NCBI RefSeq assembly: GCF_004803405.1
Contig: NZ_SSXI01000284.1
Coordinates: 1 to 56,355 of the forward strand
DNA: 56,355 bases
Reading direction: 5' to 3'
DNA from: Nocardioides sp.
Lineage (GTDB): Bacteria > Actinomycetota > Actinomycetes > Propionibacteriales > Nocardioidaceae
Each line of letters begins with the position of its first letter. Positions within the stretch are counted from its first letter, which is position 1. Shown here in pieces: positions 33,471 to 43,267 of this stretch. The notes beneath the pieces are model-generated. The model searched no databases and had not been told where the DNA came from. It saw only the letters and a program-made list of their open reading frames with translations. Both the position numbers and the translations under genes were made by a program.

Positions 33471-35651
33471 TCAAGCCCCGTGGGCCGCTGCGCTGAGCAG
33501 CGAGACCTCGCAGACGGACGCTCGCATGGGTGAGCTGCCGCTGATCGGATCGCTCGGCGTCTGGCGCAGCACCAGGTTGAGGTTCGCACTGTCCGGCCCG
33601 TACGGCGGGTAGCCGGGCAGTCCCAGCTCGTCGCAGGCCTCCCACCAGCCGTGCTGGCCGAAGACGACCTGCGGGTCGAGGCTGGCGCTGAGCTTCGCGC
33701 GGGCCCGGACGCTCCCGTGCGGGGTATCGATGGAGACCCAGTCCCCGGCGGCGATGCCGCGGTCGGCGGCGGTGCTGGGGTGCATCTCGACCTGGGGGTC
33801 GGGGGCGCTCTTGCGGAGGGCGGCGACCTGGCGGTGTTGGGTCTCGCAGAAGAACAGCGACTTCGCGCAGCTGAGTACGAGCGGGTACCTGACGGCGAGG
33901 TCGGGCCGGGACCGGGGACTGGTGAGTGGCTCCTCGAAGGTCGGCAGCGGTGGATAGCCGTGGGCGGCCAGCGTGGTCGAGTAGAGCTCCACCTTCCGCG
34001 AGGGCGTGGCGAACCCGGTCTCGGCGTACTTGCGGTAGCGGGTGGTCAGCGGCACTCGGACCCCCTCGGGATGAGCACGCAGGTCCTCCAGGGTGATCCC
34101 GCTCGGCGCCAGCTGGTGGCGGAAGGCGGCCTCGATGTCGCCGTCCCAGAAGTGCGCCCCGAGGCCGAGTCGCGTCGCGAGGTCGAAGACGATCTGCAGG
34201 TCCGAGCGGGCCTCGCCACGCGGCGGGACCAACGGTTGTCGCAGCTGGACGAGCGACTGTGCCTCCTGGCTGTACTCGAAGCCGATCTTGAGGGCCTCGG
34301 ACTCGAAGGGCGTGGCGACGGGCAGCACGATGTCGGCGAGCTCGGCCGAGGGGGTCATGAACAGGTCGGCCTGGACGAAGAAGTCCAGACCGCGCAGCGC
34401 CTCGCGACCGCGAGCGGTGTCGGCGTGGGCCATCACCATGTTGCCCCCGAAACTCACCAGCGCCTTGATCCGCCCGTCGAGGGCTGCGGTGTAGAAGTCC
34501 TCACCGGTGACGAACTCGAACCGGGCCGGTCCGAGCGGCCGATGGTCGACCCCGACCGCGGGCGGGCGCGTGTCGGACAGGAACTCCATGCCGTCGACCG
34601 GGTTCGACGGCACTGCTTCGAACAGCACGTTCCCACCGGGGACGTCCAGGCTGCCGGTCAGGGCGTAGAGGACGTCGATGGCGCGGACGGCCTGCGTCGT
34701 ACCGCTGTGCTGCTCCAGCCCGCTCCAGGTGTAGAACGCGACCGGCCGGGCCTCCCAGAGCGTCCGTGCGGTGTCGACGATCGTGGTCGCGGGCACCCCG
34801 GTGATCCTCTCGGCCACGTCAGGCGGGAACTGCGCGCAGTGCGCCGCGAGGAGGTTCCAGACGCTCTCGCCGTCGACCTCGTCGGTCGCATTGGTCCAGT
34901 CGCGGACGAAGTCGGCGTCGTACCAGCCGTTCTCGATCATCACGTGCGCCAGGGACAGGGCGAGCGCGGCGTCGGTGCCGGGCCTCACCCGCAACCAGTG
35001 ATGCGCCCTGGCGGCGAGTCCTGCCTTGCGTGGGTCGACCACGACCAGCTTCGCGCCGCGCGCCACTGCAGCGACGGTGCTGGTCGCGTGCGCGAGCCGG
35101 GCCACCGACGGGTTGTACCCCCAGAACAGGATGCACCCCGCGTTGTCGAGGTCGGGTAGGTACACGCCGGGCACCGAGGCGCCGTACGTGTAGAGGGGGG
35201 CCAGGTACCGGCCCCACCCGCACAGCTCCATGTAGTTGCAGTAGTTCGGGCTGCCGAACGCACGGATGAGCCGCTGGATCCAGTCGACGGCGTCGCTGAT
35301 CGCCGAGGTCGAGGGCGAGCTCGAGCTGAACCCGACCGACTGGGGCCCGTCGACCGATGCTGCCGTTCTGAGTCGCTCGGCGACGGTGTCCAGTGCCTCG
35401 TCCCAGGTGACCCGTTCCCACCCGGGGTCAGCGGCATCCTTGGGCGTCGTTCGTCTGAGCGGGTGCAGGAGCCGCTTCGGGTGGTAGACGATCTCCGGCG
35501 CCGCCTTGCCCTTCAAGCAGAGGGCCTTGCCGGTCGGGTGGGACGGGTCCGGAAGCAGCGCCAGGAAGGTTCCGTCGTGCACCTCGGCGCGCGCTCCGCA
35601 GCGCGAGACGCACAGCGGACAATAGGTCGGAACCGGGTCACCACCCACCAC
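33471..35651 (-). CDS. molybdopterin oxidoreductase (DMSO-reductase family), single subunit
   Basis: About 726 aa from GTG 35651 (749 if ATG 35720 is used). N-terminal [4Fe-4S] motif CPLCVSRC with the fourth Cys in KALCLKGKAAPE. Molybdopterin-binding parts: ILFWGYNPSVARLAHATS, LVVVDPRKAGLAARAHHWL, FVQADLFMTPSAELADIVLPV, and the C-terminal MPT domain with SIDTPHGSVRARAKLS and FGQHGWWEACDELG. There is no Tat signal, so it is cytoplasmic. No iron-sulfur or membrane-anchor subunit gene is beside it. The CELCGWG-like part (YMELCGWGRYLA) may provide a metal-ligand Cys. Substrate unknown; the style is that of actinobacterial thiosulfate-reductase/formate-dehydrogenase-like paralogs. Confidence 0.82.
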   Translation of the reverse strand: MVGGDPVPTYCPLCVSRCGARAEVHDGTFLALLPDPSHPTGKALCLKGKAAPEIVYHPKRLLHPLRRTTPKDAADPGWERVTWDEALDTVAERLRTAASVDGPQSVGFSSSSPSTSAISDAVDWIQRLIRAFGSPNYCNYMELCGWGRYLAPLYTYGASVPGVYLPDLDNAGCILFWGYNPSVARLAHATSTVAAVARGAKLVVVDPRKAGLAARAHHWLRVRPGTDAALALSLAHVMIENGWYDADFVRDWTNATDEVDGESVWNLLAAHCAQFPPDVAERITGVPATTIVDTARTLWEARPVAFYTWSGLEQHSGTTQAVRAIDVLYALTGSLDVPGGNVLFEAVPSNPVDGMEFLSDTRPPAVGVDHRPLGPARFEFVTGEDFYTAALDGRIKALVSFGGNMVMAHADTARGREALRGLDFFVQADLFMTPSAELADIVLPVATPFESEALKIGFEYSQEAQSLVQLRQPLVPPRGEARSDLQIVFDLATRLGLGAHFWDGDIEAAFRHQLAPSGITLEDLRAHPEGVRVPLTTRYRKYAETGFATPSRKVELYSTTLAAHGYPPLPTFEEPLTSPRSRPDLAVRYPLVLSCAKSLFFCETQHRQVAALRKSAPDPQVEMHPSTAADRGIAAGDWVSIDTPHGSVRARAKLSASLDPQVVFGQHGWWEACDELGLPGYPPYGPDSANLNLVLRQTPSDPISGSSPMRASVCEVSLLSAAAHGA

Positions 35652-35734
35652 CTGATTCTCACCCTCGACCTGGGCCCAGGCAACGGCTTCGGCTACCCAT
35701 CTCCGGTGCCGCGCGGACATGTCCGGGTCTTGCT

Positions 35735-36529
35735 CTACTGCTTGCGTGCCGCGACCAGCGTGGCCCGGATCGGGACCTGCACCCGGCCGGACTCGTCGGC
35801 GTACTGGCCGAGGAGCTTCTCGGTGTCGGCGACGATCAGCGCATGCGTCTCGGGCGTGATCCGATCGGCCAGGGGGGTGGCCTGGATCTCGGTGTCGGCG
35901 ACTGCGCCCGCGGTCGGGAAGACCGCGACGCCGAGGCTCGAACGCGACTCCACCAGCGAGAGTCCGGCAGCCGAGGTGAGCCGGAGCAGGTCGTCCAGGT
36001 CGCCGTGGGACCAGTACGTGCCGAGCAGCGCTCGGGCCTCGGGGCCGGTGTGTCGGGCGATCAGATCGACGAACGGACCATAGGCGGGCTGCTCGGCGAG
36101 GGAGGCGTAGGTCTGCAGCCCGACCAGCCCACCGGGGGCGACCACGCGCGCCATCTCGGCCACGGCCCGGCCCGGGTCAGCGAAGAAGAAGAGGCCGGAC
36201 TGGCAGAGCGCGACGTCGAATTCGGCGTCCGCGAACGGGAGGTCCTCGGCGTCGCCCTGCGCCCACTCGAGGTCGGGCCTGGCGTCGCGTGCGACCTCGA
36301 GCATCGCCGGGTTGAGGTCGGCCCCCACGACGCGGCCGGCTGACCCGACGACGGCGCGGGCCGCCTTGGCCACCACCCCGGTGCCGCAGGCCACGTCGAG
36401 CACGGACTGGCCGGGGCGCACCCGAGCGCAGTCCACCAACTGCGGCGCCCACTGCGCGAACAGGGCCGGTACGAACTGGTCGTCGTAGGTCTGCGCCTGC
36501 TCGCGGGTGATCTGGAAGGTCTCGGTCAT
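35735..36529 (-). CDS. class I SAM-dependent methyltransferase (UbiE/Methyltransf_11 type)
   Basis: 264 aa. SAM motif [16 protein letters not shown] near residue 45, acidic end of strand 2 in GADLNPAML, motif near [20 protein letters not shown], and post-motif [17 protein letters not shown]. Substrate unknown. Start ATG 36529 with GGAGGCAG upstream. Divergent from the LuxR-type gene at 36638. Confidence 0.82.
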   Translation of the reverse strand: MTETFQITREQAQTYDDQFVPALFAQWAPQLVDCARVRPGQSVLDVACGTGVVAKAARAVVGSAGRVVGADLNPAMLEVARDARPDLEWAQGDAEDLPFADAEFDVALCQSGLFFFADPGRAVAEMARVVAPGGLVGLQTYASLAEQPAYGPFVDLIARHTGPEARALLGTYWSHGDLDDLLRLTSAAGLSLVESRSSLGVAVFPTAGAVADTEIQATPLADRITPETHALIVADTEKLLGQYADESGRVQVPIRATLVAARKQ

Positions 36530-36637
36530 CGTCTGCCTCCTGGATTGGGGAACCTCTCCAGGGTCGACCGGGCGCGCGATCGGGACATCGGTCACCTGAC
36601 CTATCCACCGACGCGATTCCGTGGCGATCATGGACGG

Positions 36638-38281
36638 ATGGCGACGATCGACCACCTCGCGTCGGGGCGGGCTGCCGCCGAGGTCGGCCACTGGGACGAG
36701 GCCCGAGCGGCCTTCGCGGCGTCGGCTGCCGTGGACGAGTCCGCCGATGCGCTCGACGGCCTCGGCCGGGCGTGCTGGTGGCTGGGCGACGTCCGCTCGG
36801 CGATCCGCCATCGGGGACGGGCGTTCACGCTGCTGCGCCAGGCCGGACGGGACGACGAGGCAGCGATGGTCGCCCTCGACCTCTGCGTCTGGCACCTGAC
36901 GAACCTCGAGAACGACGCGGCGGCCCGGGGATGGTTCGCTCGCGCCGCCCGGGCAGCCGAGCACACCACGACCCCGGATGTCCGGGGCTGGCTGGTGCTG
37001 ATCGGGGCGTACCTGTCGACCGACCTCCGGGAGCAGCGCCAGCGGCTCGAGGAGGCGCGCCGGCTGGCGCTCGAAGCGTCCGATGACGGGCTCTACGCGA
37101 TGGCGCTGGCTGACCTGGGGCTGCTGCTGGTGGCCGCCGGGGAGGTGGTGGACGGCATGGCGCTCCTGGACGAGGCGATGGCGACCACGCTCGGGGGCTA
37201 CGACGGTCGGCTGGAGGTGGTGGTCTGGTCGAGCTGCACCATGCTCGCCGCGTGCAGCCTGGTCGACGACCTGCGACGGGCGACGCAGTGGTGCCGGGCG
37301 GCGGAGGAGTTCACGCAGACCTACGGCTGCCCGTTCCTCCAGGCGCGGTGCCGAGCCCACTACGGCTCGGTCCTGGTCGCCGCGGGGCGGTGGGGACTCG
37401 CGGAGCCCGAGCTTCGGCGGGCACTGTCGATGTCGGAGGACGTTGGGCATCAGCCCCTGGTCGAGGCGAGAACCGCGCTGGCTGCCCTTCGGCTCCGGCA
37501 GGGCCGGATGACCGAGGCCGCCGAGCTGGTCGAGGGGCTCGACACGAGCGTCCCGGATGCCGCCCTCGTCGCCGCGGAGGTGCGTCTGGCCGAGAACCGT
37601 CCGGACGAGGCCGGGGCGCTGCTGCGCGCGGCACTGGCCCTGCTCGACGCGAACGACCCGAGAGGCGACCTGCTCGTCGCCATCCTCAGCGAGGCGTGTC
37701 TGGCCGCCGGCGACGTGACCGGCGCCAAGGCAGTCCTCATCGGCCGTCGAGGTGACCTGCCGCGGACGGCGTTGCCCCGCGGTAGCGCCCATCTGGCACG
37801 CGCCACTGGGCTGGTCGCGGCGTCCGCGGGTGACGTGACGAGCGCGGTGCGAGAGCTTGCCGATGCCCTCGCCGCATTCGAGCGACACGACCTGCCGTTC
37901 GAGGCCGCACGGACCCGACTGGACCTGGCCAGGACGATCGCAGCCCTGGATCCTGAGGCTGCTGCCGGCCACGCCGCGGGAGCGCTGGACGAGTTGAGGC
38001 GCCTGGGGGCGGCGGACCAGGCGGCCGCGGCGGCAGCGCTGCTCCGCGCGCTCGGGGTGACTCCCAGGCCCGCGCCCCGCGATCCCGGCGTGCTCACCCG
38101 GCGCGAGCAGGACGTCCTTGCCCTGGTCGCCGACGGGCTGACCAACCCGGAGATCGCGGAGCGGCTGTTCCTCAGTCGCAGGACCGTGGCTCATCATGTG
38201 AGCAGCATTCTCACCAAGCTCGCGCTGCGTTCCCGCGCCGAGGCCGCTGCGTACGCAGCACGGACCCAGCGCGAGCGATGA
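36638..38281 (+). CDS. TPR-rich LuxR-family transcription regulator
   Basis: 547 aa. No ATPase P-loop; instead alanine-rich helical repeats (TPR-like) over about 5-470, for example [19 protein letters not shown] and [18 protein letters not shown]-terminal LuxR helix-turn-helix at about 480-540 ([20 protein letters not shown] through [20 protein letters not shown]). It probably senses a partner or small molecule through the repeats. ATG 36638 is preceded by GGACG. It lies 108 bases from the divergent methyltransferase, its best candidate target. Confidence 0.82.
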   Translation: MATIDHLASGRAAAEVGHWDEARAAFAASAAVDESADALDGLGRACWWLGDVRSAIRHRGRAFTLLRQAGRDDEAAMVALDLCVWHLTNLENDAAARGWFARAARAAEHTTTPDVRGWLVLIGAYLSTDLREQRQRLEEARRLALEASDDGLYAMALADLGLLLVAAGEVVDGMALLDEAMATTLGGYDGRLEVVVWSSCTMLAACSLVDDLRRATQWCRAAEEFTQTYGCPFLQARCRAHYGSVLVAAGRWGLAEPELRRALSMSEDVGHQPLVEARTALAALRLRQGRMTEAAELVEGLDTSVPDAALVAAEVRLAENRPDEAGALLRAALALLDANDPRGDLLVAILSEACLAAGDVTGAKAVLIGRRGDLPRTALPRGSAHLARATGLVAASAGDVTSAVRELADALAAFERHDLPFEAARTRLDLARTIAALDPEAAAGHAAGALDELRRLGAADQAAAAAALLRALGVTPRPAPRDPGVLTRREQDVLALVADGLTNPEIAERLFLSRRTVAHHVSSILTKLALRSRAEAAAYAARTQRER

Positions 38282-38309
38282 GACCGCCAGCCAGCGGGAG
38301 TCGACCCTG

Positions 38310-38333
38310 GTGTGATCCCAGACGGGACCACAC
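38310..38333. promoter_or_regulatory. inverted repeat before the RibD-like gene
   Basis: GTGTGATCCC and GGGACCACAC (one mismatch) around AGAC, 20 bases before GTG 38354 and 28 after the LuxR stop. It could be an operator or a weak hairpin. Confidence 0.45.
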
Positions 38334-38353
38334 AAGGGAGGAGGAGGACGCCG

Positions 38354-38953
38354 GTGGGTGAGCTACATGTCAACATGCACGTCACGCTCGACGGCGTGAT
38401 CCAGGCCAACGGTGGCCCGACCGAGCCGGACGCGGGCTTCGAGTACGCCGGCTGGGAGACCCCGTTCGGGGACGCCGAGTCCGGCGCCCGGATCGTCGCG
38501 GACGTGCAGGCCTCGGACGCGCTGCTCCTGGGCCGCACGACGTACGACATCTTCCGGAGCTACTGGCCGGGCAGGTCCGACGAGATCGGGCAGGCTTTCG
38601 ACAGGGTCCCCAAGTACGTCGCGTCTCGCGGCACGCCGACACTGTCGTGGGACACGAGCATCCAGATCACCGACGTCGGAACCGAGGTTCGTGGCCTTCG
38701 TGAGCGACACGAGCAGATCCATACATGGGGCAGCGCCGATCTATTGCAGACCCTGCTCCGCGAGTCCCTCGTCGACCAGCTGAACCTGTGGGTGTATCCG
38801 ATCGTGATCGGTCAGGGCAAGAAGCTCTTTCCCGACGGCACAGTCGCCAGCCGGTTCCAGCAGGTCGAACCACCCAGGTCATATCCCGGAGGGGCGATGC
38901 TGCTGCGCTACCGGCTCCTGGCGGGCCCGCCGGAGACGAGGGGAGTGGCATAG
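38354..38953 (+). CDS. dihydrofolate-reductase/RibD C-terminal-like reductase
   Basis: 199 aa from GTG 38354 with GAGGAGG upstream. RibD_C fold: HVTLDGVIQANGGP, DALLLGRTTYDIFRSYWPG, KYVASRGTPTLSW, IHTWGSADLLQTLL, LWVYPIVIGQGKKLF. The family resembles YyaP/YwjB proteins of Bacillus and includes NADPH-dependent reductases of unknown substrate. Possibly co-transcribed with the LuxR gene. Confidence 0.78.
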   Translation: MGELHVNMHVTLDGVIQANGGPTEPDAGFEYAGWETPFGDAESGARIVADVQASDALLLGRTTYDIFRSYWPGRSDEIGQAFDRVPKYVASRGTPTLSWDTSIQITDVGTEVRGLRERHEQIHTWGSADLLQTLLRESLVDQLNLWVYPIVIGQGKKLFPDGTVASRFQQVEPPRSYPGGAMLLRYRLLAGPPETRGVA

Positions 38954-39049
38954 GCCGAACGCTCCGGCCAGTCGGTCGGCGCCGATCCGGTCGGAGACTC
39001 GTGCGCAGCTGCGAAGGATGCCCCTCCGTTGCCAACGTATACGGCACTG

Positions 39050-39070
39050 GGGGTCTTGCGGCAAGACCCC
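39050..39070. promoter_or_regulatory. 21-bp perfect palindrome before the FAD monooxygenase
   Basis: GGGGTCTTGC, one central G, then GCAAGACCCC. It lies 61 bases before TTG 39132 and 97 after the previous stop. Preceded by a second small palindrome CGTATACG at 39036-39043. It may be an operator or a terminator without T-run. Confidence 0.5.
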
Positions 39071-39131
39071 TGTCCTCCCGCACAATCGGCGCCCGAGGTC
39101 GGACCGGATCGAGCGCTACGGGGGACAGCAG

Positions 39132-40655
39132 TTGACGGACGTGGACGTGGTCGTGGTGGGCGCCGGGCCGACCGGGCTCATGCTGGCCGGTGAGCTCGGC
39201 CAGTCGGGAGTGCGAACGATGGTGCTGGAACGGCGGCCGGAGCCGTCCGGGACGGCGAAGGCGGGCGGGCTGGCGGGGCAGATCCTGCAGCTGTTGCACT
39301 ATCGCGGGGAGTTGGCGGGTTTCCGCGAGGCGAGCACTGGTCCCGCGCCGCCGGCGCGGTTCCCGTTCGGAGGCCTGCACCTTGACTTCACCCGGCTCGA
39401 GGATCCTCCGATGGGCGCGATGCTGCTCCCGCAGCCGCAGCTCGAAGGCCTCCTCGCCGAACGTGCGATCGAGCGTGGTGTCGAGGTACGCCGTGGACAC
39501 GAGGCAGTCGGCCTGCGTCAGGACGAGGACGCGGTGACGGTGGAGCTTCGCGGTCCGGACGGACCGGATGCGGTGTCTGCGAGGTTCCTGGTCGGCTGCG
39601 ACGGCGGCCGCAGTCGGATCCGGGAGCTCGCCGGTATCCCCTTCCCAGGTACGTCCTTTCCTGAGGTCGAACGGCTGGCCTCGCTCACCGTGCCTGACGC
39701 GGTGACGGTGCTCGACGACGGAGGCCTCGAGATCGCCGGAACCGGCAGGATCCCGTTCGGCTACACCGCGACCGAACGCGGCGTGTTCGCCTGCTCGGGC
39801 ATGGGCGACACGATGGGCGTCTACACCGCCGAGGTGGAGGAGACGGAGTACGGCGACGACGTGCCCATGACCGTCGCGGAGCTGAGCGCGAGCGTGACCC
39901 GGGTGCTGGGCATCGACCTGCCCTTGGGCGCGCCGCTCCGGATGACGCGGTTCGGGTACTCGGCGAAGCAGGCGGACACGTACCGCGTCGGACGCGTCTT
40001 CCTGGCGGGCGATGCAGCCCACCTGTTCCCCGCGGGCGGGGTCGCGATCAACGCGGGCATGCTCGATGCCGCCAACCTGGCATGGAAGGTCGCCGGAAGC
40101 GTCCAGGGCTGGGCGCCGCCCGGTCTGCTCGATACGTACTCCGACGAGCGCCGGGCCGCCGCCGAGCGCACTCTGCTCCACACGCGTGCTCAGGTGGCTC
40201 TGCGCCGCGGGCACGGTCCGGGCGGCGACGCCCTCCGGGCGCTCTTCCTCGAGCTGACCGCCGACGAGCAGCCGCTCCGGCGCCTCGGGGCGCTGATGGC
40301 CGGCACCGACGTGGGGTCCTCGACGTCCGACGCGCATCCCCTCGTCGGTTCGTTCGCGACCGACCGAGCCCTGCGCGTCGATCATGAGGATCCTCGGTTC
40401 GCGGGGCTGCTGCGTGGCGGCCACCCGGTGCTCCTCGACCTCGCTGACAGGGGGCACCTGCGCGAGCTTGCGGATGCCTGGGCTGGCCGCGTCGCCGTCC
40501 TCGGCGCGGCGATCGACGAGCGACCGGCCGATGCGCTCCTGATCCGGCCGGATGCCTGCATCGCGTGGGCGGCCACGGTCGACGAACCCGACGAGGCCGC
40601 CTCGTCCGGACTGCGGGAGGCGCTGACGACGTGGTTCGGCGCTCCAACGACCTAG
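39132..40655 (+). CDS. FAD-dependent aromatic-ring-type monooxygenase
   Basis: 507 aa from TTG 39132 (GGGGGACAG upstream), beginning TDVDVVVVGAGPTGLMLAGE with the FAD Rossmann motif GAGPTG. The middle conserved segment is FLVGCDGGRSRIRELAGI (DG motif), and the second FAD motif is VFLAGDAAHLFPAGGVAINAGM. A thioredoxin-like C-terminal domain (ALRVDHEDPRFAGLL through LLIRPDACIAWA) is typical of PheA/TfdB/RdmE-type hydroxylases. Likely substrate is a phenol or polyketide-like aromatic. It stands alone with palindromes upstream. Confidence 0.85.
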   Translation: MTDVDVVVVGAGPTGLMLAGELGQSGVRTMVLERRPEPSGTAKAGGLAGQILQLLHYRGELAGFREASTGPAPPARFPFGGLHLDFTRLEDPPMGAMLLPQPQLEGLLAERAIERGVEVRRGHEAVGLRQDEDAVTVELRGPDGPDAVSARFLVGCDGGRSRIRELAGIPFPGTSFPEVERLASLTVPDAVTVLDDGGLEIAGTGRIPFGYTATERGVFACSGMGDTMGVYTAEVEETEYGDDVPMTVAELSASVTRVLGIDLPLGAPLRMTRFGYSAKQADTYRVGRVFLAGDAAHLFPAGGVAINAGMLDAANLAWKVAGSVQGWAPPGLLDTYSDERRAAAERTLLHTRAQVALRRGHGPGGDALRALFLELTADEQPLRRLGALMAGTDVGSSTSDAHPLVGSFATDRALRVDHEDPRFAGLLRGGHPVLLDLADRGHLRELADAWAGRVAVLGAAIDERPADALLIRPDACIAWAATVDEPDEAASSGLREALTTWFGAPTT

Positions 40656-40678
40656 GCGCAGATCCGTCTCGGGGGCCC

Positions 40679-41422
40679 TCAGGTCACGTCGCGGGTTCGG
40701 GTGCTCGCCGGGGAGTTCCGGGTGACGCAGAACAGTAGTCCGGCCGGGTCGCGCAGGACGTGCCAGCCACGGCCCCGCGCGATGTCATCGGCGCCGAGCG
40801 CCAGGAGCCGGCGGACCTCCGCGGCACGGTCGTCGGCGGCGTGGTCGAGGTGGGCCCGGACCGAGCCGTACCGCTCGTCGAGCCGCTGGAACAGCAGTTG
40901 GAGCGGGGATCCGTCCGTGTGCCACCTGCCGGCGAACTCGGGGGCCTCCGAGCTCGCCCATCCGCCGGGAAGCAACGCCCGCCAGAACGCCACCTCGTCG
41001 TCGTGGACGGCGGTGGGCGAGTCGATGCAGACCTGGACCATCCGGCTCCGGTGTCCGTCGGGCCACGTCACGGGCTCGGGCAGCTCGCGCTCCGCAGCCG
41101 CGACCACGCAGAAGGGGAGCCCACCCGGCGAGCGCAACGTCACCCAGCGGTCCTGCTCGCCCACGTGCAGCGCGCCCAGCTCGACAGCGCGGCCGGCGGT
41201 CGTACGAACGTCCTCGGCCTCGACGTCCAGGTGCACTCGGGGCGGGCCGTCGATCTCCTGGAGATGGACGTACGCCGTGCCGGCCGGCGGCTCGAAACTC
41301 CTCAGCTCGGGATGGCCGGACCACGAGGTACCGACCTGCCACCCGAGCGTCCTCTCCCAGAATCCGGCGGTGACGGTGTGCTGGTGACTCGGGACGTCAA
41401 TCACGGCGTGCAGCCATGCCAT
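40679..41422 (-). CDS. VOC-family (glyoxalase-like) protein, two modules
   Basis: 247 aa. Two VOC modules: about 1-115 (HAVIDVPSHQHTVTAGFWER through VHLDVEAEDVRT to WVTLRSPGGLPFCVV) and about 125-245 (VQVCIDSPTAVHDDEVAFWR through HVLRDPAGLLFCVT). Glyoxalase-like proteins of this kind have unknown substrates. Convergent with the monooxygenase, 23 bases apart. Confidence 0.78.
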   Translation of the reverse strand: MAWLHAVIDVPSHQHTVTAGFWERTLGWQVGTSWSGHPELRSFEPPAGTAYVHLQEIDGPPRVHLDVEAEDVRTTAGRAVELGALHVGEQDRWVTLRSPGGLPFCVVAAAERELPEPVTWPDGHRSRMVQVCIDSPTAVHDDEVAFWRALLPGGWASSEAPEFAGRWHTDGSPLQLLFQRLDERYGSVRAHLDHAADDRAAEVRRLLALGADDIARGRGWHVLRDPAGLLFCVTRNSPASTRTRDVT

Positions 41423-41484
41423 GGCTCCACGCTAGAAGGTCGGCGGATCGCGCGCATCTCCCTCGCCAGCGGCGCTGGCGGCGG

Positions 41485-42099
41485 TCAGCGGGCCGCTGGA
41501 CCCAGCTGGCCGCCGTAGGAGGCGACCAGAGCGTCTGCCACTGCTGCGGCGTCCTCGCGGGCGGGAGCGGTGGGGTACTGGGGCAGGAGGTCGTCCCAGA
41601 CCACCAGCCACGACCCGAAGAGCTGGGACTGTCCCTCGGGTCGAGCGAAGAACCAGACGTGGAGGTAGGCCCCGCCGTCGCCGATCCGGTACAGGTGGCA
41701 CCGGCTGATGTGCGGGAGGGCCTCGACATGCCGCACGAGATGGGTGCTCAGTACGCCCAGCTCCGCCGCGAGCTCATCGGTGAGGTCGTGGAGGTCGTGG
41801 TGGTCACGGGGATGCAGCATGAGGGCAAGCGGCACCCCCACGCCGGTGACCTTGGTCAGGCGCCAGCGGTCGTCCAGCCACAGACCCTCGTCGCGGCGAT
41901 CGCACGACTCGCAGTCCGCGGGATCCTCGCCGTGGCGCGGCGGCTCTGGGATCACCGGCGGTCGAAGTCGCGAGACCCGGAGGCCATCGGGTTCGAACGG
42001 GGTGATGTCCCAGCCGGTCATGCGCGCCAGCGGCAGTCGCTGCTGGTCGTCGGCAGCGGCAAGGGCGTGGGCATAGAAGTCCTCGGGCGAGAGCGGCAT
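41485..42099 (-). CDS. HIT-like protein of unknown function
   Basis: 204 aa. The middle resembles the HIT/GalT superfamily: LALMLHPRDHHDLHDLTDEL, then HLYRIGDGGAYLHVWFFARP, where HIT proteins have HxHxH. Only one histidine is at that place here, so it may be non-catalytic. A CESCDRRDEG motif near residue 62 could hold zinc with nearby residues. No firm family. Confidence 0.55.
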   Translation of the reverse strand: MPLSPEDFYAHALAAADDQQRLPLARMTGWDITPFEPDGLRVSRLRPPVIPEPPRHGEDPADCESCDRRDEGLWLDDRWRLTKVTGVGVPLALMLHPRDHHDLHDLTDELAAELGVLSTHLVRHVEALPHISRCHLYRIGDGGAYLHVWFFARPEGQSQLFGSWLVVWDDLLPQYPTAPAREDAAAVADALVASYGGQLGPAAR

Positions 42100-42108
42100 G
42101 CCCGCACG

Positions 42109-42639
42109 CTATCGAGGCCGCAGCCCGCCCTCAGGGTGAACGGGCCGACCGCGGAGAGGTGAACTCCTCGTCTCACAGCGATCGAGCTGAGCGAGGTCGA
42201 GATGGTCGACAGCGCGCAGCTCGTAGCCGGAGTGGAAGAGGCGCTGCGCTTCCGCCGAGACGCAGGGAACGGTCACCCCGCCCAGGACTCCCGTCGTGAA
42301 GAAGGACCTGTCGAAGGTGTGCCAGCCTCCGCCGAGGGCGGCTTGCCTAGCGTCGCCGGTGTGGTCGATGACCAGCGGATGCAGGTCGACCCATCGGGCC
42401 CCCGGCGCCGACAGCTCCACCCGGTTCGGCCGCCAGTCGGTCTCGATGGTGTAGCCCGCGTCGGCGAGGACATCGAGTACGTCGGTCTCGTAGTCCGCGT
42501 CGAAGTCGATATCGACGTCCCGGTGCGGCCGGGTCTGCCGGCCGACCAACGCGTCGACGCCCCATCCTCCCTCCAGCCAGAACCGACATCCGGTCGAGTG
42601 CACGGCGTCGAGAACGTGCAGCACGTCCACGAGATCCAT
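42109..42639 (-). CDS. nucleotidyltransferase, aminoglycoside/lincosamide-type
   Basis: 176 aa. Polymerase-beta-like nucleotidyltransferase core: WLEGGWGVDALVGRQTRPHR followed by DVDIDFDADY gives the GG..(D)x(D) pattern with metal-binding aspartates near residues 29 and 41-43. The layout resembles LnuA and ANT(2'')-type proteins that adenylylate antibiotics, but such folds also occur in toxin-antitoxin proteins. Resistance function is not shown. Confidence 0.72.
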   Translation of the reverse strand: MDLVDVLHVLDAVHSTGCRFWLEGGWGVDALVGRQTRPHRDVDIDFDADYETDVLDVLADAGYTIETDWRPNRVELSAPGARWVDLHPLVIDHTGDARQAALGGGWHTFDRSFFTTGVLGGVTVPCVSAEAQRLFHSGYELRAVDHLDLAQLDRCETRSSPLRGRPVHPEGGLRPR

Positions 42640-42648
42640 GCCTCTGAT

Positions 42649-43176
42649 CTACCAGGAAGTCGCGATGCCCGCCTCCCGGTTCTCCATCGCGGCGATGCCG
42701 CGTCTGTGCAGCATCCACCCGCCCAGGATCAGCAGTGCGCCGAACATCAGGAAGCCGATGTCCCACGCCAACGGCGATCCCACGTCGTCGCGGACGTGGT
42801 GGAGGCCCAGGATGTGATGGTCGACGACACCTTCGACCACGTTGAAGATGCCCCACCCGGCGAGGACCAGACCGACGTGGAACGTCCAGCTCGGAGCCAG
42901 GCGGTCATCGCGCCACGACTTGATGGCGGCGACGGAGGCGGCCACGACGAACAGCCACGAGGCCAGGTGGAAGAAGCCGTCGGCCAGGGTGTTCACCTCG
43001 AGTCCTGCCACGGTGTTCGTCGGGTAGTCCTCGACATGGCTCACCATGTGGTGCCACTGGAGGATCTGGTGGAGCACGATGCCGTCGAGGAACCCGCCGA
43101 GACCGAGCCCGTACAGCAGGCCGGACGCCCTCGAGGGCATCAATGGGGGGCGCGACGCCTCGGGATGCACGGACAT
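42649..43176 (-). CDS. DUF2243 membrane protein
   Basis: 175 aa from ATG 43176, four transmembrane helices. Family features: GLGLGGFLDGIVLHQILQWHHM near residue 24, NTLADGFFHLASWLFVVAAS, HVGLVLAGWGIFNVVEGVVDHHILGLHHVRD. The conserved histidines along helices (LHQILQWHH, DHHILGLHH) suggest metal or heme binding, which is unproven. Only 9 bases before the nucleotidyltransferase start. Confidence 0.85.
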   Translation of the reverse strand: MSVHPEASRPPLMPSRASGLLYGLGLGGFLDGIVLHQILQWHHMVSHVEDYPTNTVAGLEVNTLADGFFHLASWLFVVAASVAAIKSWRDDRLAPSWTFHVGLVLAGWGIFNVVEGVVDHHILGLHHVRDDVGSPLAWDIGFLMFGALLILGGWMLHRRGIAAMENREAGIATSW

Positions 43177-43267
43177 GGGCTCTCGGTACCCATTGACCGT
43201 CAACGGCAGCCGCGCGACCTGGTCAGCTGGACGACGCGACGCATCCCCGCGGACGAGGTGCGGCTGG

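Noticed and set aside
35735..38335. An 866-codon minus-strand frame spanning the LuxR gene and the methyltransferase
   Set aside because: Only the last 264 codons show a real protein (methyltransferase). The rest is antisense to the TPR-LuxR gene.
42109..42639. Confirmed antibiotic-resistance gene
   Set aside because: The nucleotidyltransferase core is visible, but short proteins of this fold have many roles and no resistance-specific motif can be shown by eye.
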